Assembly (NCBI GenBank): GCA_033297075.1
Contig: MU858118.1
Span: forward strand, 62,001-126,000
Source: Rhypophila decipiens
Taxonomy: Eukaryota; Ascomycota; Sordariomycetes; Sordariales; Naviculisporaceae
DNA length: 64,000 bases
Reading direction: 5' to 3'
Shown here one piece after another: positions 35,850-48,117 of the stretch (positions within the stretch are counted from its first letter, which is position 1; each line of letters opens with the position of its first letter). The notes beneath the pieces are model-generated. The model did not search any database. It had not been told where the DNA came from and worked only from the letters and a program-made list of their open reading frames with translations. The translations under genes and the position numbers were made by a program.

Positions 35850-36195
35850 TACGGCGTTTGGGTATGACACGGTATCTGGCAGGGAGCGAAGAAAGAAACA
35901 GAGAAAGAAAAAAAAAAAGAGGAAGGGAATTAAAGGGCATTTCCTCTTAGTCCAGGAGGCATCACTTTATGGCAGAAAATGCCTTGCCAGGCTCAGATAT
36001 AGGCATTTATCGTACCATTGGAGGGCATTAACCCAAGTCATTTAAGGCGCTACTCCCCATGCTCATACACGTATACCATCTTGACTATTTGCGTGGAATG
36101 TTGTTGTTCATGTTTCCGTCCATCTCTATATTCTGCACGGTCGCTCGTCTCCAGTCCTTGCCCCGTTTCGATTCTTGAGGTGGTATGTGTAGCAG
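35850..36195. other. Short intergenic region
   Basis: About 345 bp with an A-rich run near 35905-35925 and two small GGCATTT/AAATGCC inverted words at about 35940-36010. It probably holds the 3' UTR of the EBP-like gene. Confidence 0.4.
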
Positions 36196-37612
36196 TTATG
36201 ATGTCTTCTTGTCACCAGCGTTCCTCACGAGTGACTGGGCGTTTGAGGCAAGAGTAAACGCCCGCTTGATTTCACGGCTGCTCTGGTTTAGCAGAACTTT
36301 TCGATTGTCATTCATAAAGTTAGCAAAAGGACGCCCATTGCATTTCCCTCTTTTTCCATAAATCCATAAACCACCCGAAGAACAACGAGGCAAAAGAATA
36401 AATGAAGGCAAGGAAGAAAAGACAGAAAGTGTGGACTCACAAAGAGGAAAAACAACCCAAGGGGCATTAAACCCCACGAAATACACCCAGAAATACAGAA
36501 ACTCGGGCCGACTGTACCTGTGTCCATTTACGCTCTCGCTGACGAAACACATGCCGTAGTACAGGGCTACTGAGAATAAATGCATTGCGCTGACGACGGC
36601 TTGGGACAGGCAGGCGAGGTCGTTCCCCCGTGCGAGGAGGTATGCGGTTAGGAGGGATAGGGGGCCTAGTGTCACCTGTTTATTCACGATTAGTATCTTG
36701 CTGGTTTTGTCTCTGTTCTGCCTTTTCTCGTTTATTTTTACCTATCAGGTTTAGAAGGATAGATGAAAGGAGAATATGAGTTTGGAGGGGCAAGTAAGCT
36801 GAGAAAAAGAGGGTCAAAAACAAAAAGACAGACTCACAACAGTGAGACTCTCAATCGTTAGGACGAATAAATCCCGACTGAGATAGCGCGAGTCCGAGAG
36901 GGAGTATTCCTTCCATAGCTGGGCGAAGAGGGTCTGTTGGCCTGCCAAGGTTTTGTAGTTGAGGACGTAATATGCTGTTTTGGGTTGAGATAGTGTCAGG
37001 ATAGCCGTGCGCCTAGGTATTTACATCTTGATCGAAAAGACAAAAGAAAACTTTGAGCATGCCGGATGAAACCATGGCCTTGAAAAAATCAACAAGTGTG
37101 ATATGTTATGCGTAATGGGATGAAGCGATATTCGTCAAGTTGGGGGCAAATATCAAAGGAGGCGCACGGGTAAAGATGGAAGAATAAAAGGAAACACTAC
37201 TCACACTCAAAGAAACAATGGAGGAATCCGCCTGGATTTTTTATGAAGAAACAAGATCTGTCATCAGTTCATGGTACTTTATATCATCCTGACCCACCCT
37301 CATATTGTAAATTTTTTTTTTCAACAGCATCAATCCCATTCGAAGACGGATAAAATGGATAGCCAAAAACGACTCACAAAGTAGAAACCAGCAAATCCCA
37401 AATTGCTCGCCCAAACCCAGCTGCTGCTGTCGCCGCTTGGAAGAGGAGGCGCCGCTCCGTACTATCCTCTTGGCCAGAAAAAGCCCAATCCCTACAAACA
37501 CGGCAATCAAGAGCGCAAACGCAGCCCCGTTTATCAGGATTGGCCTCTCGTTGGGTTGGTAGTTTGTTATATTGGCTGAGGGGGGGTGATACGGGTGGTG
37601 GGGGGAGCCCAT
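36196..37612 (-). CDS. EBP-family (EXPERA domain) sterol delta8-delta7 isomerase-like protein
   Basis: Five exons, 37612-37378, 37231-37205, 36974-36838, 36675-36441 and 36296-36196, give 244 residues. EBP proteins move the C8-C9 double bond of sterols in the ER membrane. After an N-terminal span (INGAAFALLIAVFVGIGLFL) the EXPERA domain follows: GFLHCFFE carries H83 and E87, IESLTV carries E129 and T132, and FNAPWVV carries N203 and W206. These correspond to the six catalytic residues of human EBP, and RYSRPEFLYFWVYFVG is a strong family block. H83 and E87 are both encoded by the 27-nt second exon. Ascomycetes normally use the unrelated ERG2 protein for this step, so this is an extra EBP-type enzyme of unknown substrate. 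Donors are GTGAGT throughout, supporting the exon calls. Confidence 0.85.
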
Positions 37613-38397
37613 CTTGGGCGAACGAGTTGAAGAACTGATTCTCGTTTTTTTCCCTTCGTTCTTCTTGCTGTCTGAAATTTCGTGAGGGAGAGCGAGAGGG
37701 GAATTTGGCCTTGATTCTTGAGTGAATGATTTTGATAAAATAGGCTTGGTGCCGGAAATCGAGGTTATTTACAAACAATGAAAAAGGGGTCTGGGCGAGA
37801 AATGAAACCAGGGTGAGATGTCGTCGGCGCGTCTTGATTGACAGGGGTTATGAGTATTGGTACTGTACCCGCTGTAATGAATGAACCGTTGTAACGTATC
37901 ATACCGTATCACAGCGTGATGAGACCGCTAAATCATGACCCTGAAGTCCCATGTTCTGGTAATACATCGACTAGGGAACGTATCATGACACCAGCCGGAG
38001 CGGAAGAAAGAATTTATTTGAGAATACTGTATATTTGCTCATTGCGTCATGTATCGAACTGTTCTTTACACAATCTGACAAGAAGAATATCAAGCAGAAA
38101 TAGACACCAACGGGTATACTTCCAGAAATCCACATGCAATACGCCAGCCATACTGTTGCTCCTGGCTATGTCTCCCGATTGTTCCAATTTCGAGACGTGC
38201 GTTTCCAAGATGCAAAAGACACATATAAAACCTACCTAGCAAAGAAAGAAAAAACAAACAAAAATTACTCTGTTGCTTGTAAATGTGCCCTCCATATCTC
38301 ATTCAGGACCAACTTGCCTTTCCATCCAGTCCCCGGGTATTCCCGACTATCATTGGCTTCACCCACTGATGTTGTATGCACGCACTCAAATCCTTCA
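37613..38397. other. Intergenic region between EBP-like gene and Zn2Cys6 gene
   Basis: About 785 bp. It contains the promoter of the EBP-like gene (left) and the 3' UTR of the regulator gene (right). No gene is supported. Confidence 0.45.
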
Positions 38398-40763
38398 TCA
38401 AGAAGTCATCGACGGAAGCCCACCAAGGTAATTCCCAGTCGAGGTAAAGCTCCAATCAAAGTCGTCCATAAACGCATTCCAGTCGAATCGCTGAAAGGGG
38501 TCCGCAGCAGTTGCGGTTGTTTGTAACCCAAGGTCGGCATTCGCTCCAGCTACTTCTACCCACACACAAAATCAGTCAGAGACTAAAAAAAATAAAAAAA
38601 AAGGCAGAAAACCGATTAGGGTAAACTCACGAGCAACATCAACCTGCGCCACCGCATCACCACCACCAACCTGTCCCTGCCCCTGTTGCGAAGGAGCAGG
38701 CAACGGCGTGCCAGCACAACTCCCCCTAGTCTCGATATCCATATCCCGCGCCTGCTCAACATCCCTCTTCCACCGCCTCAGACAATCAAACGTCAAGCTA
38801 GCGCCCAACCGCCTCGTAAAGAAACTCACCCCCAGATCCTGAATCGTGTCCGCCTTGGGCAAATGTCTCCTCAGACCCCAATACTTCTCCAGCATATTCG
38901 TCACCCGCATGTGTAGATCCCCTTCCTGGACAGACGCCAGTCTCATGGCGTTGATTCCCTCTCGCACAAGGGCGTCGATGTCCTGCCCCGAAGAAGAAGA
39001 AGCTGGGTTTTGGAAGCCTTTTGCAAAGGAAGATAGATGGACCGACATGATGACGCAGATGGCGTTTAGAAAGATGCGAAATACAAAGTGGGGGGCGTAG
39101 TAGAGGAAGGAGGTTTGGCGGTGGAGGTTTATCGCGCTGTTGAGGAGGGATTCGGAGGTGGTGTAGCATTTTATCACGTTTCGCTTGAGGGTCTCTTGGG
39201 AGTAGCCGGGGAGGGGCATGAAGTAGTATATCTGGATCTCGAGGAGGGTGGAGAGGAGGATGAAGTTGTCTAGGTCGGAGTTCTGCGAGTAGACAAGGCT
39301 TTGGATCTTGGTGAATTCTTCTTCCATTTGCGTGACGAGGTGGTGCGAGACGCCTTGGGCTTCTTCCAGGGAGGAACACATGGTCCTGCTGACTCTGTTT
39401 CCGAAGCGTGCTGTCTCCAAATGGGTCTGAAAGTACTGTGGCAGAGGAAAGATGCTCGTGCCGTCGAGGAGCTTGTCGATGGTCTTGTTGAATGGCGAGT
39501 TTGTTGACGGACAGCCCATGTAGGAAGATACTCGATGGGACAAGATTGCAACGCCCGCCCAGGTAAATGTTGCTTCTTCGTCGGTTGTGTCAAACTTGTA
39601 CAGGGGACTCCTGAATTCCGAATGCGAACCGTGGCCTGTGTGGAGACCCGTTAGAAAGGCCGAGTTCATGGCGATGCCGGTGAAGATGAGGGACGGGTCG
39701 GTCAGGAATCGTATCGTCGGGGGCGGCCACGCGGCGACGATGAGAAGAGTGTTGATGGTGGCCAGTCGTAAAGGCGGCTGAGACACCTCGTTCCATATTT
39801 CAGGGAGCAACGTGTCCATGAGAAATTGGTAGACGGTGCTGTCTCGTGGGAAACGACGACATGCGACCAGGATGATGGCCCAGAACATGACCGGGCCTCG
39901 TTTGTAGCAGACGTCGGCATCTCTGCACCTGATGATGGGGAAGTATGGGTGAAAGTGCTCGAAATACTTTTCAAAATAGTAGTCGATATCTTCGCCTGAG
40001 AACACTCGCGATCCCAGAGCCCTGGGCTCGGCCGGCCGCTGCTGCTGTCCTGACGATGCACCATCGCTCCGAGAGGGAGTCATCATGGTCGTCTCGGCCG
40101 ATATAGAGTATGGCCTTGGACGGCCAAAGAAGTTGGGAGGGGCTGCAAGATATGAATCGGTTGAAGCTGATGCAACTGTAGCTTGATGGAGAGGCGGAAG
40201 GTGGACCGAAACTGGGGCCGGGCCAGGCACCGAGTGAACTGAAGGAGTCATCTCGACAGCATGAGCACCCTGGAGGAGTGGCCCGGGAGCAACGGCATCC
40301 TTGATGGTCTGGAGCTCGGCGGCGAGCTCTTCTAGTTTACTTCTCCGGGATGTCCGCTTGTGGCTCTTGTCCACGACGCACTTGAGCTCCAGCTTGGAGC
40401 AGCGCATGCATGGCTGATTCGGCGTCAGGCTTGCATTGCATTTTACCTTGAAGTCGGGAAATTAATCATTTCCAAGTTAGCCCGGAAATCACATAAGAGA
40501 AAGATCAAGAAGTAAATGGTCTACAAAAGACGGTGAAGATGATATGATATGATGAATGCTTGATATGGTGCATCTCACTCCTCACTTCCACAGCTACCGC
40601 TACAGCCCCTATACTCGCTCACCTTGGCGTCCCGGCACCGAACACAGGCCGTGTTGCGACGAATCCTGACGGGCTCTGGTATGCGTCCCGGTGCCGGAGT
40701 GTCTCGGACGTGGTCCTGTCCAACGGCGCTTGACTCGGGCGGTGACTGGCTTCGCTCCGCCAT
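38398..40763 (-). CDS. Zn2Cys6 fungal-type transcription factor
   Basis: Three exons, 40763-40623, 40446-38631 and 38555-38398, give about 704 residues. The splice at 40622/40447 rebuilds a canonical binuclear cluster: C40-x2-C43-x6-C50-x9-C60-x2-C63-x6-C70, followed by a basic linker KSHKRTSRRSKLEELAAEL that can dimerise. A GEDIDYYFEKYFEHFHPYFPI block near residue 190 begins the fungal middle homology region, which runs to about residue 600. The tail ends with an acidic aromatic segment (DWNAFMDDFDWSF), typical of an activation domain. The cluster and linker resemble the War1-like group of regulators, an inference from memory. The third exon acceptor could also be at 38552, which changes one residue. 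An in-frame ATG 14 codons upstream (40805) is possible; 40763 is preferred. Targets are unknown. Confidence 0.9.
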
Positions 40764-41506
40764 ATTACGTAGACTTCCGGAAGAAAAGGTAAAAGATGGA
40801 TGCAACCAAACAAAAGTCTCACGTTAGACAGACATGATAAAAGGGGGCGGCCGTTTTACAGAGAGGAGAAATGGCGATGCAATGCAAATAATGCATTCGA
40901 AAAGACGCAATCGACCAAGGCTGCTTTTGGACAATTGCGAATTCGGCCTTCATCGTGGTAACTCCGATCTGGATCTCGAGTCTTTGGGTCGTCGGATTCG
41001 CAACCTCTCGTCTGCATTGCACAATACGCGCTGTGTCTGTATGGAGGAACTGTTCAAGCTGTGCCGTGCTTGCCGAATCGGCAGCGAGGGCCGTATTTCG
41101 TACATGAAAATACGCATACGGATACCGCCTTTCACTTCTAATCACGTGCTTAAATACTACTTCAGCCCTATAATACCACAGCGGGTGCCTTCCCAGATGC
41201 CGTCAATTTTAGTGGCCGTGTCAAGGCTCCAGCAGTCTTAAAGCAAACATGACACTTTCAGCGAGGTTAGCACCACCTCTCGGTGAACTGCCTCACCAAC
41301 AACATCCTGATTAGCAATTACTTTGCAGTGTCAGGAAGCTCACGTCTCATCACTAACTGACTTCATCTCACAATTTTGGGCCCAACAAAAGCATTCATCT
41401 CATTTTGGAGCCACCGGTTGACGATTTCGCAAGGTGGAGCTGAGACGGATACAATGGCAACAGTGAGCGAAACCGAACCATAGGCCCTCCTCCTGCACCT
41501 GACGCC
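40764..41506. promoter_or_regulatory. Divergent promoter region of the Zn2Cys6 gene and TTI1
   Basis: About 740 bp separate two divergent starts. The open frames across it are short and mutually overlapping. No gene is supported. Confidence 0.5.
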
Positions 41507-44500
41507 ATGGCTTCCTCGTCTCAACCGGCCGCTTCTGGCCCACGAACCGACTTTTTTCGACAGGTTGGCTGCCCTTTGATTCAATCAGTTACTTAGAATC
41601 AAGAACCCATCCAGACCAGCTAACGAGTCTACAGCTAAAACCGGTCTGTGTTGCTCTCAGCAGAATCACGATCCGCTCAGCGGAGAAGCCAAATGCAAAA
41701 GAGGTCCTCGGCCTGATTGAGTCCCTGACCAGCCTCTGGACGGCACAAGCTAGCGGAGATGCTACTATTCTGGACGAAAAGCTGGCCGAATATGTCTTCT
41801 TTCCGTTGTCTCATCTACTCAGACACCAGGATCAGTACCCTATTCGGGTCATCGAAGCTACCATCAAGCTCATCAGCTCTCTGGTCCAATATGGCTGGAA
41901 GGCGAAACTCTCGCAGGAGCTCGCCCACCAGCTTCTCATTTTCTTCGCACTGACCATTTCCGGTGGTACTCCCGGGGATTCGAAACCGCGAGAGATTCCC
42001 GAGGAGACCATCATCCAGGGTTATCGAGCCATCACTGCCCTCGTAATCGCTACCGGGTCGTCAACATTGGTCCCGGCATCATCGGCATCAGCTCCAGAGG
42101 AGGCGATTATTCCAGCCCTGGGAACCAGTGTGACGGTTGTTTTGGATGGAATTGCCGCTGGTGTTCCTGTCTTAATACAGTTAGAGGCTCTTCAATGCTT
42201 AGAAGCCTTTTACACGACGATACGAAACAACTTGGTCCTCGCGAGGTTTCTTCCGGGCACAGTCTCAACATTAAGTCGATTCTTGTCACCACCCTCGAGC
42301 CAAAAGACACAACGGCGGGTCCTTATACGGTGTCTGGAAGTCCTCAAGCTTGTTCTCGTAAATGTCTTGAGTGACATCAAAGTCCGAGGTATACTCCACA
42401 AGCTCAAGGAGGAAAAGCCCGCGCAAGATGATCAGACTGTCGCAACCAAAGACGACAAGCCCAACGCAGAACTCGGCCCTGCATGGCTGAAAGCTACAAC
42501 GGCACAGGTCAAGATTGCATTGTCATCGGTGCTCAAATTGCGCAGTCATGAGTCTGAGCAGGTCCAGGCAGCTCTGGATGGTCTCTGCATTACCCTGCTC
42601 GATGAATGCCACGCGTCACTGGCCGACTGCCAGTCAATTCTGGTAGAGACGGCTATGATGGTTGAGGATGTGGAGGCCGAAAAATCATTGCATCAGACTA
42701 GTCTCCAAGACCTGGCCGGCATCTACCCCGAACTGGAAAATATCATCAAGTCGACCTTGTACAACTGGATCACCGGTTTGCCCCGGCAGATCCAGGCCAA
42801 CGATGACAGGGTCAAGAAACTTGCCGTGAGGAGCATCCTCCGCGCCACAAAACTGGCTGCAGCTCTACACATGGACTCGGCGACTCTTGACGAGTCTCTA
42901 GGAGACTCTCTACGAGACTCGGTCATTTCACTGATGAGAGATGCTAAACCGGCCAAGGTCCTGGATGACATTGATTCCGAAGGCGGTCTGTCACGGGATG
43001 ATGCGGGCACGGAGCTCATTCCTTATCGTCCTGTTTTACTCGACCTTGAAGGACAAAAGACGACGAGGGAAGAGATCAGCACCTTGATCTCCAACATGGG
43101 GTCCCAAGAACAGCAGGTGAAATTAGCAGCGACCATGCTGGGATCACTCCGAGACGTGGACGGCCTCGATCAAGTCGCTTCCTTCTGGCTCTCATTTGAG
43201 CTCCTAAAAGCGACTTACAACCAGACCTCGGACCTTGACGAGCTATTTGATCTTTCCTCTTTGGAAGAGACAAAAAACCAAGAGGCTATCTTTAGAGAAT
43301 TGTACGACTTCGCAGCGGCAGTGGTCTCGTCACATTCAGACGCTGAGGAGCAGGACTGGCGACTAGAGGCCATTGCGTTGGAAGTCACTGCCTTTGCTGC
43401 GTCTCGCCTCAAGCAAGACTTTCGGCCCGAGCTGATTGACGTGCTCTACCCGGTGACTACATGCCTTGGATCTTCGGTGCCGCAACTTCGACGACATGCC
43501 ATTGCTACACTAAATAGACTGGCTCAGTCGTGCGGTTACCTTACCGTGTCGGATCTCATAATTGACAATGTAGATTACATGGTCAATTCTATTTCACTGC
43601 GCCTCAACACATTCGATATTTCGCCGGCGTCGACAAAGGTCCTGACCATGATGATTCGTCTGACTGGCCCCAAGATAATTCCCTACCTGGATGACGTCGT
43701 GGCGGCTATTTTTGCCGCGTTGGACAACTATCATGGCTATCCGGTCTTTGTGGAGAGTCTCTTTGGGGTCCTCTCGGAGATGGTGAATCAAGGCACCCGA
43801 TCAGATGCGTCACATTTGCTCCTCGAGGGCAATACAAATTCTCAACCCGTTGATCATCGCAAACGGAGGTTACCTTTTCGCGGGGTAGCAGGAATTCTAG
43901 AAACCCTAGAACAGCGTGCGCAAAAGGTCAAGAAGCTCAAACTGGAAACAGAAGAATACCAGAAAGAAGGGAAAATAAGCCACCCCAACAAACCCTGGGG
44001 TCCAGAAAAATCAACGTCAGAGTCAGAGGCAAAGTCCCTCCTAGACAAGCTAGAGTCGGGGAGGCCGCTCGACGACGATGAGCAAGAAAATCAAGAAGAA
44101 GAGGGTCAAGAATCCGCAGTCGAAAAGGCCAAGCCAGCTACATACACCCTCCTATCCCGAATTATGACTCTAACGCAGCACTACCTCAGCTCGCCCACAC
44201 CAACACTGCGTAAGTCATTGCTTGATCTTGTCGGCACGCTCAGTCCGGCCTTGGCAAACGACGAGAATGCTTTCTTGCCCATGGTGAATACCCTCTGGCC
44301 GGTGGTGGTTGCCCGGCTGTATGACAGTGAGCCGTTTGTTGTGGTGGCGGCGTGTAAAGCTCTGGCTGGGATGTGTGCGGCTGCGGGGGATTTCTTGGCG
44401 ACGAGGTTCAAGACTGAGTGGTGGTCTTGTACTGGTCCTGGATCTGGAGATTTAGGGCAAAACAGCGGACTGGGGAAGTGGCTTAGGCGGGTCAAGGCTG

Positions 44501-45117
44501 AGGGGGTGAAAGCACGAGGAAGGGGACAGAAGGGAGGAGGTACTTTGTCCTCTTTTTCTTCTGGGACGGGTTCTGGCTCTGGCTCTGGTACTAGTGGGAT
44601 TTTGCTTCCTTCTCGGTTGGGAGCTTCAGCTGGTCGCGAAGTCGAGGATATAGTAATTGGCGGTGGGAAGCAAAAGGAGCAGCAGTTGACCGAGAGTCTA
44701 ATGTCGTTGTCTGTGACATCGAAACCTACATCTCAGTCTCTTTCGACAACAACAACAACAACAACAGGAGGATTGTCGGCATCATCGCTAGGCCGTTTCT
44801 CACAGGCTTCACAGATCTGGGAGGCAGCGATCCAGCTTGTTACGGCTATGGTTGGGTATGTCAAGGTGGACGATGACATGTTTGATGAGATTTTGGAGTT
44901 GGTCGCGGATGAGATTTCCCAGCAGCAGAAGAATGAGGAGCTTAGGGGGGCGTTGGACGCGGTCAATTCTGATGCTGTTTGGTTGGCTTTGTATGAGAGG
45001 GGATCACTTCATGCTGGGACTGGAGGTGGAGATGGAGATTACTTGGTGCTTGAGACACCTGCGCGTGTTGAGGGCTTTGAGTTTGAGTTTGTCAAGCTTG
45101 TTGGGGTGGGGGCTTGA
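41507..45117 (+). CDS. tti1: TEL2-interacting protein 1 (TTI1) family
   Basis: TTI1 is the HEAT-repeat scaffold of the Tel2-Tti1-Tti2 cochaperone complex that helps fold PI3K-related kinases such as TOR, ATM and ATR. A short first exon, 41507-41563, encodes MASSSQPAASGPRTDFFRQ and joins through a 71-nt intron to 41635-45117, giving 1179 residues. The N-terminal block LKPVCVALSRITIRS and YVFFPLSHLLRH is typical of the family, and the whole length is helical HEAT-like sequence. A charged, low-complexity insertion occupies about residues 740-830 (lysine-rich then glutamate-rich). Near the C-terminus a Gly/Ser-rich linker and a short ACA-encoded Thr run precede a final helical region (AAIQLVTAMVGYVKVDDDMFDEIL). 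The family call rests on this architecture and on N-terminal motifs; Tti2 was considered but is much shorter. Confidence 0.8.
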
Positions 45118-48117
45118 TTGGGGGGTCTTGCTTTATGGGAGAGTGCTGGACGTGATAGCAAAGCAGAGCAGATTTGGTATGTGATTTGTCATGCTCTGGC
45201 TATAGTTTACTTTCCATGTCTGGACTGGAATACATTATTAGACTCTATCAAGGAATAATTTTCTCTGAAGCAGATAATCATCGACGAGTCAGCCATGCCT
45301 CGATCACCCCCAAAAGGAACTTCAAGTGATACATACCAGGCAGTGTATATACGTACACAGCACCATCCCTGTCTCGGTGACCGGGTACCTACGTGTAATA
45401 CCGTACAAGCGGATAGAGTCTCATCCGACTGTGCTGTTCTAGAAGACGATTAGGTAGATTACCTTATCTACCTACCAGCTACCAAAGCTGTGTGTGTATG
45501 ACACTTTAGAGTGTCAGTGAAGCGAGACCCACGTCACCCACACCAGGTATTACCAGGAAGGCAGGTAGGCAGGCAGGCACCTCAAGCAGGTAGGTTTGTA
45601 AGCAGCTTAATTGCCAAAGGGACTCACTTCCCAATCCTTGCCTGGACAGTAAGTAGCAATGGAACCTAGGTGACAATGGGGAAAAAAGGTGGATGTATTA
45701 CTATATGTATATGCAAGGATGTTTATTAACACACCCTCCCTCGCCTATCGATAATTCCTACCTACACTACATAGATCAAATATCTTGAGTATTACGCCTT
45801 TAGCTCTGGATGTCGTACAGCTTTTGGGTATCGCGTCAGGTCTCTGGCTTTTTCGTCTCCGAGAATCGGAACATTTATATTGCCCTTACCCAAGTGCTAC
45901 CTACCTGACCTTCTACCTCGCTTGATTCCCACGTCTTGGAAAAGTTAATTTTACATGGTGAGACCCATCTAGAGGCCCAAGTCGCCGAGAATTGAAAGGT
46001 GTTAGGCCGATGTACAGACCTTACCCATACAAACATGTATGTACCTACCAAGATAAGGTAGGTAGGTTATGTTGATAGAGGTATGCAAGGAAGGACATGT
46101 CCATCATCCGCAGACAGAACGACTGGCAATGCCACTCACTGATGCTAACAAGCTGGATCTACTAAACTTGACCTTATAATAAGAGAAAGTAGTAGATGGC
46201 TTCAAGGCAATGTACAGTAATTACAAGATTTGGATAAGATACTACCTAGATAGTAAGCAGGTTAGCAGGTAATTACATAGGGACTGACCCCCCACTCGAA
46301 CCATTTAGTAGTGTACAGTACAGTGCAGTACGTATATAGGTGAGTGGCAGTGGGACCGTCCCGGGCGTCAGGCTGGTATCACGAGGTTAGTAGCTATACA
46401 CTACATCCAATACCACACATACCAGTGTAGACAACCTCCAGTCGCCTCCGTCAAATGAAAAGAAATGACGCCATCCATCCTCGCAATTACTACCTAACCG
46501 TGTCTCCTTCGTCATGTCCATCCAGTCCAGTTCAGTCTCGTGACTCCCATCAGGTCTGGTTGGTTCAATGGGACTTCGCGAGTGTGACGCTACGAATATA
46601 TTTATATATATATATAGTATCTGCCTCCCTAGTGTACGTACGGATACTACTTACGAGACTGGATGGCCACCGAAAGTCTGTGCTTCTAGAATGTGAACTC
46701 AAAGTCTGGTACTCGGTTACCGATGTCTAGGTAGTGTGGAGTGATTGAAACCTGGAAAACATGGATTTGTTGGATCGTAAACGGAATAAAAGATGCATGT
46801 GGTTATTCGGGAAAAAGTAGCTACAAGGTGTTATAGCAGCGTCTGTGTTATTGAAACGCACCGACACGAGGCAGCAGATACAAGATGAAATACATAAATA
46901 AAGTTGGCATATCATAGTACTATCCCGACCCCCAAAACCAGGACGTACAATGCTATCGATCAAGAAGCCAAAGGTTAGGTGAGATGTTCCTTGACTGATA
47001 ATAAACAACGAGTTAACCATACACACGTCCGCGCCCCACAGAGCCCAAGGAAAGGCTCGTCCAGAGATACCTATGAATGGCAAAGCAGGAAACGCAATGA
47101 GAACCATGCCAATAATCAGAGACCATGAACCAGATACCATACAACATGCTAAGCTATAATGTCAATGTAATGTTAATGGCATAAACCGAAAATGGATATA
47201 TAAGATGACAAGGTATATGAGATTTGTATGAAACAGATGCCCGAGAAATTGGTATTAAACATTGAAAAGAGAATCCAACTCCGAATAAGTGGTGATAGTC
47301 CGGCCGGCCACCCAGGTCACCATGCTAGAGTCTGCCTGCCTCATTTCCATCCAGTGTACGCCATGAAAATGTCCATAAGCAAGCAGGCCTTGCCATGATG
47401 CTTGCTTCCCTCTATATGCTAAAAATAAACCAATCGCCGAACTTTTGGGTGTGTGAACAAGCAAGCAAGGAAAAGAATTTATATGAAAATGATATGCACC
47501 GCCGTACGGATAGGAGGAGGGTAGGAGGGCAGGATTTGGGTTGCAAGGGGATTCAGGACCCCTTGTGCCCCTTGCAAGCTCTTGGGTTTCCGCCCACGCT
47601 CTCATGGCTCCCCACGATGAATCCGGCCAGCAACCCGGAAAGGAAGCAGATCCCCCAGCTGTTGGGAGCTGCACATGGCGCGGCGGACCCCGCCCATTAT
47701 CTGGGGTTTTTGCGGGGTAAATGAGACAACCATGATTTTGTCTCCCTGCGTACGCGTACGGATAGCAGCGTCTTCTTGTTGTAAAAAAAGCTGCGCCAAG
47801 GCCAAACTAAGAACCATAGCGCAGTAACTCGCCGAGGACATCATGAACGAGAAAGGGTTGCATCGTGTGGGCGCTCCCCCGCGGGGAAGGATACATCGTC
47901 GTGTCCCGCCGAGACCCCCACACTGGAAGATAAAGACCGAATAAGCACCAACGTCCCAAAATCAGCCTTTCGGAGGCACCTGCAGTCAGCTTCCTCCGTC
48001 GGCCTGCCAATCCAGAGGAGAACGGGAGCTATCAGCACGGGGTCTTGGCCGTGTCGAGAAGCATTCGTCTGACTTTGGACCCCAGCTCCAACACGCAGGT
48101 AATACCGGCTCTTGAAG
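45118..48117. other. Gene-poor region rich in CCTACC/GGTAGG motifs
   Basis: About 3 kb between TTI1 and the Ecl1-like gene. Motifs such as AGGTAGGT, CTACCTACC and the GGCAGGTAGGCAGGCAGGCA stretch at about 45557-45580 are dense between 45440 and 46330. A minus-strand ATG frame (46727-47140) encodes a short hydrophobic product, but nothing recognisable supports it. Confidence 0.45.

Noticed and set aside
46727..47140. Hydrophobic ATG frame of 137 codons on the minus strand
   Set aside because: It has real ATG and some membrane-like stretches, but no motif, no conserved block and a non-coding-like second half.
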